Source of the DNA: Neisseriaceae bacterium HSC-16F19
Lineage (GTDB): Bacteria; Pseudomonadota; Gammaproteobacteria; Burkholderiales; Neisseriaceae
DNA length: 64,000 nt
Reading direction: 5' to 3'
Assembly (NCBI RefSeq): GCF_024171525.1
Contig: NZ_JALJZY010000002.1
Coordinates: 148,053 to 212,052, forward strand
The first letter of the stretch is position 1, and each line of letters starts with the position of its first letter. Made by a program: the position numbers and the translations under genes. Below the pieces are notes generated by a model, which saw only the letters and a program-made list of their open reading frames with translations, did no database searches and was not told the origin of the DNA. This document shows, piece by piece, positions 1 to 6,286 of this stretch.

Positions 1-195
1 GGGAATTTGGAAGCCTATCCATTGCTGCGGCTGCCATTGCTGCGGCAAAAAATGCACCAGCTGGTCGGCCGCAGTAACGATATAGCTGATCACCCATACG
101 GTCACGATGAGCGGCAGCCACACCAGAATGCCGGTGAGCATGTATTTTTTCAAAGCTTTGCCGATGCGGCTGCCTTCGGCTTGGGGGGCTGCCAT
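1..195 (-). CDS. DUF502 family inner-membrane protein, N-terminal part (runs off the window)
   Basis: The reverse strand encodes 65 codons with no stop, starting at ATG 195-193 after an AAAGGAA ribosome binding site about nine bases upstream. The product starts MAAPQAEGSRIGKALKKYML and continues into a hydrophobic stretch (GILVWLPLIVTVWVISYIV, about residues 21-40), the pattern of DUF502 proteins: a basic N-terminus, a membrane segment, then a short periplasmic loop. The rest lies before base 1. In Neisseria, DUF502 genes are small membrane proteins of unknown role. The call rests on pattern memory of the family; the exact function is unknown. Confidence 0.75.
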   Translation of the reverse strand, partial: MAAPQAEGSRIGKALKKYMLTGILVWLPLIVTVWVISYIVTAADQLVHFLPQQWQPQQWIGFQIP

Positions 196-224
196 GGGTT
201 GGAATTCCTTTGGGGTTTGAACGG

Positions 225-258
225 CCGGAAAAATGCAGGCGGAAACTGGCGGATTATA
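225..258 (-). promoter_or_regulatory. candidate promoter for the DUF502 gene
   Basis: On the reverse strand there is a perfect TATAAT (forward ATTATA at 253-258) about 58 bases upstream of the start codon. The hexamer 17 bases further upstream (TAGAAG) is a poor -35 match, so the call rests on the -10 alone. Confidence 0.35.
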
Positions 259-391
259 CGCATTTGCACGATTTTCTTCTATAGTCAGGCAGTGCCTAAT
301 CTTTCACAAATACATTGAGATAAAAAACACGATTGCGCTTTCAGGCAGCCTGAAAGACAATCGCGCTTTTGTTCGCCGCTAAGGGTGTTGC

Positions 392-1258
392 ATGAAAGTA
401 AAACCGTTTTTAAAACTCGCCGCCTCGGTGTTGCGGCGTCTGGATGCCTGGTTGCCGCCGGAGCAAACCGAACCGGACTGGTCGGCCGTAGCCTACCGCT
501 GGCAGCGCATCGGCAATGCCGGTGTGTTGCACAGCCTGCCCGCACCGCACACCTTTCCTTTAAGCCGCCTGGCCGGGGTGGACAAGCAGATGCGCCAGCT
601 GGTGCGCAATACCGAGCAGTTTGTACACGGCCGCCATGCCAATAATGTACTCTTGAGCGGTTCGCGCGGCACCGGCAAATCGTCTTTAGTGAAGGCCTTG
701 CTGCATGAATATGCCGATAAAGGCCTGCGCCTGATTGAGGTGGACAAAACCGATTTGCTCGGCCTGCCGCATCTGCTTGGCCTGTTGGCGCAGCGGCCGG
801 AGAAATTCATCGTCTTTTGCGATGATTTGTCGTTTGAGGAAGGGGATGATGCCTATAAGGCTTTAAAAACCGCGCTCGACGGCGGTCTGTCGCAACGGGC
901 AGCCAATGTATTGGTGTATGCCACTTCTAACCGACGCCACCTGATGCCCGAATATATGGCCGACAATCTGGGCACCACCGGCATACGCGGTGAAGTGCAT
1001 GTGAAAGAGGCGGTGGAAGAAAAAGTGTCGCTCTCCGACCGCTTCGGCCTGTGGCTGAGTTTTTATCCCTTTGACCAGCAGGATTATCTGGCGGCGGTGG
1101 CCAATTGGTTGGGGGCCGAAGGTTTGGAGATGGACGACACCGCCCGCAAAGCGGCTTTGGCGTGGTCGCTGGCCCGTGGCGGCCGCTCCGGCCGCGTGGC
1201 CTGGCAGTTTGTGTGCGACTGGGCCGGACGCCTGCCGCATGAGCGGGTGGTGGATTGA
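392..1258 (+). CDS. AAA+ ATP-binding protein, DUF815 family
   Basis: The 288-residue protein has a P-loop GSRGTGKSS at residues 90-98 and a Walker B-like FIVFCDDLSFE at 139-149, followed by ALDGGLSQRAANVLVYATSNRRHL, the sensor region typical of DUF815 ATPases. Length matches the family (about 280-300). The ATG at 392 is preceded by AAGGG seven bases upstream. DUF815 proteins are AAA+ ATPases of unknown substrate, widespread in proteobacteria. The gene stands alone: it diverges from the DUF502 gene and is followed by a Correia-like element lying between its stop codon and its terminator. The ATPase call is secure; the cellular role is unknown. Confidence 0.88.
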   Translation: MKVKPFLKLAASVLRRLDAWLPPEQTEPDWSAVAYRWQRIGNAGVLHSLPAPHTFPLSRLAGVDKQMRQLVRNTEQFVHGRHANNVLLSGSRGTGKSSLVKALLHEYADKGLRLIEVDKTDLLGLPHLLGLLAQRPEKFIVFCDDLSFEEGDDAYKALKTALDGGLSQRAANVLVYATSNRRHLMPEYMADNLGTTGIRGEVHVKEAVEEKVSLSDRFGLWLSFYPFDQQDYLAAVANWLGAEGLEMDDTARKAALAWSLARGGRSGRVAWQFVCDWAGRLPHERVVD

Positions 1259-1269
1259 GTGTTGATCAA

Positions 1270-1376
1270 TATAGTCAAATAAAATAAGAACGAGACAAGG
1301 CGGCAAGCCGCAGACAGTACAAGTAGTACGGCAAGGCGCAGCCAACGCTGTATCGTTCTTATTTTAAATGACTATA
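1270..1376. repeat. Correia-like element, short form (107 bp)
   Basis: Begins TATAGTC and ends GACTATA, with extended imperfect inverted ends containing AAATAAGAACGA/TCGTTCTTATTT-type sequence. The core (GACAAGGCGGC, CCGCAGACAGTACAAGTAG, TACGGCAAGGCG) matches from memory the core of the 104-107 bp Neisseria Correia repeat enclosed element, but the ends differ from the classical TATAGTGGATTAA. It sits between the ATPase stop codon and the downstream terminator. Confidence 0.85.
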
Positions 1377-1380
1377 ACAA

Positions 1381-1417
1381 AGCTGCCTGAAAAGTTTTTT
1401 TCAGGCAGCTTTTTTTG
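1381..1417 (+). terminator. intrinsic terminator made of an inverted uptake-sequence pair
   Basis: A 13-bp stem (AGCTGCCTGAAAA, 1381-1393, with TTTTCAGGCAGCT, 1398-1410) is followed by a run of T to 1416. It would stop transcription from the ATPase gene and possibly the opposing cytochrome gene. Confidence 0.8.
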
Positions 1418-1439
1418 TACATCAGATCGGGTCGGCCTT

Positions 1440-1913
1440 TTATTTCGGACGGCGGTAGGTGTCGTGGCAGGCTTTGCAGCTGGCGCCCACTTCGCCGTAG
1501 GCTACTTTGATTTCTTCCAGATTGCCGCCTTGGGCTTTGTCGGTCAGATTGGCCACGGCAGCGTGGAAGCCGTCTTCCACGGCTTTATAACCGGTGGGGT
1601 CGCTCCAGATATTGGGCAGGGCGTCGCCGTCACGGCCTTCGCCGTCGGAGGTGAAGTGTTTGAAGGGCTCTTTGCTCATTTCGTCAAAAGAAGCGGCCAG
1701 GCTTTTGAATTTTTCCGCATCGTATTCGGTTTCGCCTTTGACCATTTTGCCCATGGCGGAGAAGTCCGGCATCATGCTTTTAAAGGCGGTGGTGCGGTTT
1801 TCGGAGTTGGGGCCTTTGCCGCCGGAGGCCGTGCCGCCACTGCCGCCGCCACAGGCAGACAACAAAAAGAGGGCGGCCATACCGCTGAGCAGGGTTTGAG
1901 TGGTTTTGTTCAT
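1440..1913 (-). CDS. cytochrome c' lipoprotein
   Basis: 157 residues. The N-terminus is a lipoprotein signal ending LLSAC (Cys21), followed by a glycine-rich linker, so the protein should be anchored to a membrane on the periplasmic side. A single haem motif CKACH lies at residues 146-150 near the C-terminus, the hallmark of cytochrome c' four-helix proteins; DALPNIWSDP and FHAAVANL also fit. Cytochromes c' bind NO, and in Neisseria a lipoprotein cytochrome c' contributes to NO tolerance (established for the family). The gene lies 31 bp downstream of a second, soluble cytochrome c' and is probably cotranscribed with it. Confidence 0.88.
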   Translation of the reverse strand: MNKTTQTLLSGMAALFLLSACGGGSGGTASGGKGPNSENRTTAFKSMMPDFSAMGKMVKGETEYDAEKFKSLAASFDEMSKEPFKHFTSDGEGRDGDALPNIWSDPTGYKAVEDGFHAAVANLTDKAQGGNLEEIKVAYGEVGASCKACHDTYRRPK

Positions 1914-1944
1914 AGTGTGTTCCTATAGGTGTTTGTTGTGGGGA

Positions 1945-2385
1945 TTAATCTTTAAACTGCTTATGGCAGGCTTTGCAGCTCTGGCTCATTTTTTCATACG
2001 GCACTTTGACCGCATTCAAACCGCCGCCGCTGCGGGCAGCCGCATCCAAAGCATTCACCGCAGAAGTAAAGTCTTTCACGGCTGCCTGAAATGCCGCAGG
2101 TTGGGTCCATACGGTTTCCAGTGCGTCTGAGCGGCGCTGGGTGCCGGCGGTGAAATGTTTCCACGGCTCGTCGGCCGTTTGTTTCAGTTCTGCCGCCAGA
2201 CGGGCGAAATCGGTTTGGGGGAATTTGTCGGCTTGGGCGGATTTGATCATGCGGCCCATTTGTTTGTTGATGCCCGCCCATTCTTTCATGATTTGCTGGC
2301 GGGCCTTGATGTCGGCACGGTCGGCATGGGCCAAAGGTGCGGCGGCCAGCAGCAGACAGGCTGCGGCGGGAAACGTGCGTTTCAT
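1945..2385 (-). CDS. periplasmic cytochrome c'
   Basis: 146 residues from ATG 2385, chosen because AAGGA precedes it and a clean signal peptide follows (MKRTFPAAACLLLAAAPLAHA, cleavage before DR); a longer in-frame extension into the upstream repeat has no support. The single haem site CKACH is at residues 137-141. There is no lipobox, so unlike its downstream neighbour it should be soluble in the periplasm. The two are clearly paralogous (both share the DALE/P...W motif before the last helices). A possible role is NO or other small-ligand binding; this is inferred from the family. Confidence 0.87.
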   Translation of the reverse strand: MKRTFPAAACLLLAAAPLAHADRADIKARQQIMKEWAGINKQMGRMIKSAQADKFPQTDFARLAAELKQTADEPWKHFTAGTQRRSDALETVWTQPAAFQAAVKDFTSAVNALDAAARSGGGLNAVKVPYEKMSQSCKACHKQFKD

Positions 2386-2464
2386 GGTCGTGTTCCTTGG
2401 GGCTGTTTGGGGTGGCTGCCTGCGCTTCGGGCTCTTGAACGGCCGGATAGGAAAACAGGCTGTG

Positions 2465-2620
2465 TATAGTCGCACAAAATGAGAATGAGACAAGGCAGCA
2501 AGCCGCAGGCAATACAAGTAGTACGGAACTGATTTTTGTTGCCGCTTTGGCGGCTTACAAAATCGTTCTCTTCGAGCTTGGCGCAGCAACGCCGTATCAT
2601 TCTCATTTTGAATGACTATA
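2465..2620. repeat. Correia-like element, long form (156 bp)
   Basis: TATAGTC...GACTATA ends, 156 bp, the same size as the long class of Neisseria Correia elements. It contains the extra internal block GTACGGAACTGATT...AATCGTTCTCTTCGAGC, which matches my memory of the insert of the 154-156 bp class. It lies upstream of the cytochrome c' pair and of zur, so either outward-facing end could influence transcription. Confidence 0.87.
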
Positions 2621-2727
2621 ACCATACCGCAAAGCGCTTGCAGCGTCCAGTGTACAAGGCAGAAGCCGCCGTCAATCCGTGTTAAGATGCGCGCTTATTC
2701 GATTCAGGCTGCCTGAAAGAGCCTCCT

Positions 2728-3225
2728 ATGGAAATGGAACCCGATTTAAACACCGCCAAAGCGCGCATACTCGAACAATGCCGCCGTAACGGCGCCGCCG
2801 TGACCGCCCTGCGCGAGCAGGTGCTGGACATCGTGCTGCACATGAGCGGCGTCATCAAAGCCTATCATGTGCTGGCGCAAATGCAGCGCAACAGCCGCAC
2901 ACCGGTGGCACCGCCCACCGCCTACCGCGCCCTCGATTTCTGGGCCGATAACGGCGTGCTGCACAAAATCGGCGCCGTCAACGGCTATATTCTGTGCAGC
3001 CACATCCAGCACGACTGCAACGGCCATTGCCATGTGGAAGACGGCCACAGCAATGCCTTTGTGCTGGTTTGCACCGAATGCGGCGCCGTGGACGAGCAGA
3101 GCATGAGCCGCGAATGGGCCGCCCTGCGCCAGCGCCTGGCCGAAACCGGTTTCGCACTGAATGAAGAACACATTGTTTTAACAGGAATATGCACCGCATG
3201 TCAGCAACAGCAACAACAGCAGTAA
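2728..3225 (+). CDS. zur: Fur-family zinc uptake regulator Zur
   Basis: 165 residues. An N-terminal winged-helix region (recognition segment PPTAYRALDFWADNG, about 62-76) is followed by the Fur dimerisation domain with H/C ligands and two structural CxxC pairs (C115/C118 in CTEC, C155/C158 in CTAC). The ICSHIQHDCNGHCHVEDGHSN-type region, rich in His and Cys, fits Zur rather than Fur. The adjacent gene is a COG0523 zinc-chaperone GTPase, a classical Zur partner. The C-terminus ends in seven consecutive glutamines encoded by a CAG/CAA run that overlaps the start of the next gene. Start ATG 2728 follows GAGCCTCCT, a weak site. Confidence 0.88.
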   Translation: MEMEPDLNTAKARILEQCRRNGAAVTALREQVLDIVLHMSGVIKAYHVLAQMQRNSRTPVAPPTAYRALDFWADNGVLHKIGAVNGYILCSHIQHDCNGHCHVEDGHSNAFVLVCTECGAVDEQSMSREWAALRQRLAETGFALNEEHIVLTGICTACQQQQQQQ

Positions 3226-4139
3226 ACAAAACCAAAGTCCATCTGTTTTCCGGTTTTTTGGGTGTGGGCAAAACCACGGCCCTGAAAAGCCTGATTGCGC
3301 AAAAAGACCCGGCCGAGCAATGGGTCATCATTGTCAACGAATTCGGTGAAATCGGCATCGACGGCGCGGTGCTGGCGGATAACGGTATTCCGGTGGCGGA
3401 AATCGCCGGGGGCTGCCTGTGCTGCGTGGCCGGGCCGCAAATGGCCGCCACCGTGGCCAAAATCCTCAGCCAACAGCGTCCGCACCGCCTGCTGATCGAG
3501 GCCAGCGGCCTGGCCCATGCCGCCGGGGTGATTGATGAATTGAGCAGCAAGCCTTTGAACGAAGATTTGGAAATCGCCGCCGTGTTCACCGTGGTGGATC
3601 CGCGCCAGTTTGTCAACGACGACTATGCCGCCCAACTGCTGTATAAAGACCAAATCGGCGTGGCCGATGTGCTGGTGGCGAGCAAAACCGATTTGTGCGA
3701 TGCGGCCACGCTGGCGGCCTTCCGCGAACGCGCCGCTAAGCTGTTTCCGCCCAAGGCCAAGGTGGTGGAAGTAAACCATGCACAGCTGGACATTGCCTGG
3801 CTGGACATTCCCGTCACCGCCAAAAGCCGCTACCGCATAGCCGTGCCCGCCGATTTGGCCGAAGGCTATCAGTCGCAAGGCTTCACCTTTGACCCGGAAC
3901 GCAATTTCGACGGCGAGCGTTTGACGCAGTTTTTCAACGATTTGCCCGCCTTGTGCGAGGGCTTGGTACGCGCCAAAGGCGTTTTCCGCGTGCTCGATAC
4001 TTGGGTATGGCTCAATTGGGTGGACGGACAGTGGGGCGCCAACCAAGTGGCGTGGCGGCGCGACAGCCGTTTCGAGCTGATTGCACGCAGATTTGATGCG
4101 GATGCCATTGCCGCGCGTTTGCAGGCGGCTTTGGAATAA
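3198..4139 (+). CDS. COG0523 (CobW/ZNG-type) metallochaperone GTPase
   Basis: 313 residues from ATG 3198, preferred over ATG 3189 because the AGGA at 3183-3186 is well spaced only for 3198. Walker A GFLGVGKT is at about 19-26, switch region VNEFGEIGID follows, then the metal-binding motif GGCLCC at 71-76 (the CxCC signature) and SKTD as the guanine specificity motif; the CobW C-terminal domain completes it. COG0523 proteins use GTP to deliver metal, often Zn, to client enzymes and are commonly Zur-regulated. The 28-bp overlap with zur implies translational coupling. The metal is inferred from the zur neighbour. Confidence 0.87.
   Translation: MSATATTAVNKTKVHLFSGFLGVGKTTALKSLIAQKDPAEQWVIIVNEFGEIGIDGAVLADNGIPVAEIAGGCLCCVAGPQMAATVAKILSQQRPHRLLIEASGLAHAAGVIDELSSKPLNEDLEIAAVFTVVDPRQFVNDDYAAQLLYKDQIGVADVLVASKTDLCDAATLAAFRERAAKLFPPKAKVVEVNHAQLDIAWLDIPVTAKSRYRIAVPADLAEGYQSQGFTFDPERNFDGERLTQFFNDLPALCEGLVRAKGVFRVLDTWVWLNWVDGQWGANQVAWRRDSRFELIARRFDADAIAARLQAALE
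3201..3222 (+). repeat. CAG/CAA trinucleotide tract in the zur/GTPase overlap
   Basis: A run of CAG and CAA triplets encodes the Gln tail of Zur in one frame and an Ala/Thr-rich N-terminus of the GTPase (SATATTAV) in another. Gain or loss of triplets would keep both frames. Confidence 0.75.
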
Positions 4140-4153
4140 GAATGTGTTGAATA

Positions 4154-4179
4154 AAAAACGCCCCAGACGGGCGTTTTTT
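4154..4179 (+). terminator. intrinsic terminator after the zur-GTPase operon
   Basis: AAAAAACGCCC pairs with GGGCGTTTTTT around a short loop, ending in a T-run 15-40 bp after the GTPase stop codon. Confidence 0.85.
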
Positions 4180-4211
4180 ATTTTCAGGCAGCCTCAGAGA
4201 ATTTGAGGCAT

Positions 4212-4244
4212 AAAAACGGCGGTATGGACATCCATACCGCCGTT
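4212..4244 (-). terminator. intrinsic terminator of the transporter operon
   Basis: A 14-bp stem (AACGGCGGTATGGA with its complement, arms 4215-4228 and 4231-4244) is followed on the reverse strand by TTTTT. It lies just after the MetS-like gene. Confidence 0.8.
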
Positions 4245-4261
4245 GTGTTTACAGCTAGGTC

Positions 4262-4354
4262 TTACTCTTTGGGCAGACGCAGAATGGAGAGGATAAAGCC
4301 ACCCCAAATCACCACCAGGGCGATCAGCATCATTACAATGGCAGTAGTGCTCAT
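4262..4354 (-). CDS. MetS-like small subunit of an amino-acid importer (30 aa)
   Basis: A 30-codon gene starting at ATG 4354, one base after the TGA of the upstream transporter. The product is MSTTAIVMMLIALVVIWGG followed by FILSILRLPKE: one hydrophobic helix with a short charged tail. This matches the small methionine/alanine importer subunit family (MaaP/MetS) that accompanies NSS transporters; MetP-MetS of Corynebacterium glutamicum is the characterised case. It is probably translationally coupled to the transporter (stop and start separated by one base) and followed directly by a strong terminator. Too short for standard gene finding, but position, length and hydrophobicity all agree. Confidence 0.8.
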   Translation of the reverse strand: MSTTAIVMMLIALVVIWGGFILSILRLPKE

Positions 4355-4355
4355 A

Positions 4356-5867
4356 TCAGTCTTCCTTTTGGTTAGGGTCGAACTTGTCTTCGTTTTTCCA
4401 CGGCAGCAGGCTCAAGATAATGGAAACCACCACCAGACCCACGGACATGCCCCAACCGAAGATGTTGAGGAACCAGTCCGGATAGTCTTCGTAGTTTTTG
4501 GCCAACAGGTTACGGGTGTCTTGGAACAGCATAAAGGCCAGTACGGCTACGGTCAGTACCACGCAGGCGGTCCAGATGGGGCCGACTTTGAAGGAAGACA
4601 CGCTGTTCAAGTGGTCGCGCAGTACGGGCAGCTTTTTGCTCACCACCAGGGCGAATACATACAGCATACCGGCGGCGACAATACCGTAGGTGTTGACGAA
4701 TTTGTCCATGGCGTCCAGTACCGGCAGGCCGGTGGTGGTGCCGAACAGCAGGATGGAGATCACCATCAGCGGCAGGCCCACGAGGAAGGTGGCCGGTACG
4801 CGGGCGATTTTCCATTTGTCCTGCACGGCGGCAATAATCACTTCCAGAATGGAAATCAGCGAAGTCAGGCCGGCAAACACCAGCGAGCCGAAGAACAGCA
4901 CGCCGATGAAGGAGCCCATAGGCGCTTGGTTGATGATGGTCGGGAAGGCGATAAAGGCCAGGCCGACACCGCTCTTGGCCACTTCGTTTACTTCTTGTCC
5001 GGCAGCCACGGCCATAAAGCCCAAGGCGGCAAATACACCGATACCGGCCAGGATTTCAAAGCTGCTGTTGGCAAAACCCACCACCATGCCGGTACCGGTG
5101 AGGTCGGTTTTGGTTTTCAGGTAAGAAGAGTAGGTGATCATAATGCCGAAGCAGATGGACAGGGAGAAGAAAATCTGACCATAAGCGGCCACCCACACGC
5201 CCGGCTCGGCCAGTTTGGACCAATTGGGGGTGAACAGGGCATCCAAGCCTTTGGCGGCACCCGGCAGGGTCAGGGAAATACCCACCAAGAGTACGAACAT
5301 GATGACCAGCAGGGGCATAAAGATGGTGGAAGCGCGGGCCACGCCTTTTTGTACGCCCATGGCCATAATCGCCAGGGTAAACAGCCATACGCCCACCAAG
5401 GGGCCGAGTACGGAGCCGACAAAGTTCAGACCCAAGTCGTCGGGACCGGCCGCTTGCAGGTATTGGTTGATGAGGAAGTCGGCCGGATCGTTGCCCCATG
5501 CACCGACCATGGCGAAATAGGTGTAGCTGGCAGCCCAGCCCAGAATCACGGCGTAATAAATACAGATGATGACGTTGGTCATCACGTTCCACCAGCCGAA
5601 GGGCTCGAATTTTTTGCAAATGCGGCGGAAAGCCAAGGGGGCGGAGCCGCGGCTGCGGTGACCCAGGGCGTAATCCAGGAACAAAAGCGGAATGCCGGCG
5701 GTTAACAGCGCCACCAGGTAGGGCACGATAAAGGCGCCGCCGCCGTTATCGTAAGTCACATAGGGAAAGCGCCAGATATTGCCCAAGCCCACAGCCGAAC
5801 CGATGGCGGCGAACATAAACGCCCGGCGGCTGGAGAAGGTCTCGCGTTGTGTGGTGTTATTAGACAC
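4356..5867 (-). CDS. Na+-dependent NSS-family amino-acid transporter (MetP-like large subunit)
   Basis: 503 residues from GTG 5867, chosen because AGAGGT lies five bases upstream; an in-frame GTG at 5900 has no such site. The first helix carries the NSS signature GSAVGLGNIWRFPY (about 23-36) and the chain has roughly eleven to twelve hydrophobic segments, including the IFFSLSICFGIMITYSSYL region typical of TM6. NSS proteins symport amino acids with Na+. The directly following MetS-like small subunit suggests methionine and/or alanine as substrate, by analogy with MetPS. Substrate is inference. Confidence 0.87.
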   Translation of the reverse strand: MSNNTTQRETFSSRRAFMFAAIGSAVGLGNIWRFPYVTYDNGGGAFIVPYLVALLTAGIPLLFLDYALGHRSRGSAPLAFRRICKKFEPFGWWNVMTNVIICIYYAVILGWAASYTYFAMVGAWGNDPADFLINQYLQAAGPDDLGLNFVGSVLGPLVGVWLFTLAIMAMGVQKGVARASTIFMPLLVIMFVLLVGISLTLPGAAKGLDALFTPNWSKLAEPGVWVAAYGQIFFSLSICFGIMITYSSYLKTKTDLTGTGMVVGFANSSFEILAGIGVFAALGFMAVAAGQEVNEVAKSGVGLAFIAFPTIINQAPMGSFIGVLFFGSLVFAGLTSLISILEVIIAAVQDKWKIARVPATFLVGLPLMVISILLFGTTTGLPVLDAMDKFVNTYGIVAAGMLYVFALVVSKKLPVLRDHLNSVSSFKVGPIWTACVVLTVAVLAFMLFQDTRNLLAKNYEDYPDWFLNIFGWGMSVGLVVVSIILSLLPWKNEDKFDPNQKED

Positions 5868-6286
5868 GGTATACCTCTGCGGGATATGTTGAACGGACAC
5901 GCAGGCTTTGCATGGGGCAGCAGATTATGCGGCCAAATGTAAAGTTATGCGATTATTAAGCCGTGAATTGTGAAGGAAATGCCCGATAATGGCAAGCGCA
6001 AGCATGTAAATTTACAGGAAATGGCGCTGAAACGAGGCTGCCTGAAAGAAATCCCGATGAGCTGATTATTCTTTATTAAGAATTAATTTTAGATATATAT
6101 TTTAGATATTATAATTTTTATGGTTTTTCATGCTTGATTATTGCCTTACTTGGCAATAATTTAAATATTGAACTCAGAGGCGTGTGCAGAGAAAACCGCC
6201 GACAAAAAAGGCTGCCTGAAAACGAACGCAGTGAGTTTCTGCGTAGCAAAATCTTTCAGGCAACCTTTAAACGAGCTTGGCGGTAT
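5868..6286. other. intergenic region with AT-rich island upstream of the transporter
   Basis: No gene is visible. 6060-6170 is strikingly AT-rich, with several TATAAT-like sequences on the reverse strand, and probably holds the transporter promoter, though I see no convincing -35. A single uptake sequence lies near 6034, and the prpE terminator occupies 6207-6268. Confidence 0.5.
6207..6268 (-). terminator. terminator of prpE built from an inverted uptake-sequence pair
   Basis: On the reverse strand AAAGGTTGCCTGAAA (forward 6254-6268) pairs with TTTCAGGCAGCCTTT (6207-6222) across a 31-base loop and is followed by a T-run. Confidence 0.65.

Noticed and set aside
7..318. A 103-codon forward frame at the left edge
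   Set aside because: It is antisense to the DUF502 gene, which has the better start and product.
4203..5705. A 500-codon frame antisense to the NSS transporter
   Set aside because: Low-complexity His/Gln/Gly product opposite a clear transporter gene; no ribosome binding site.
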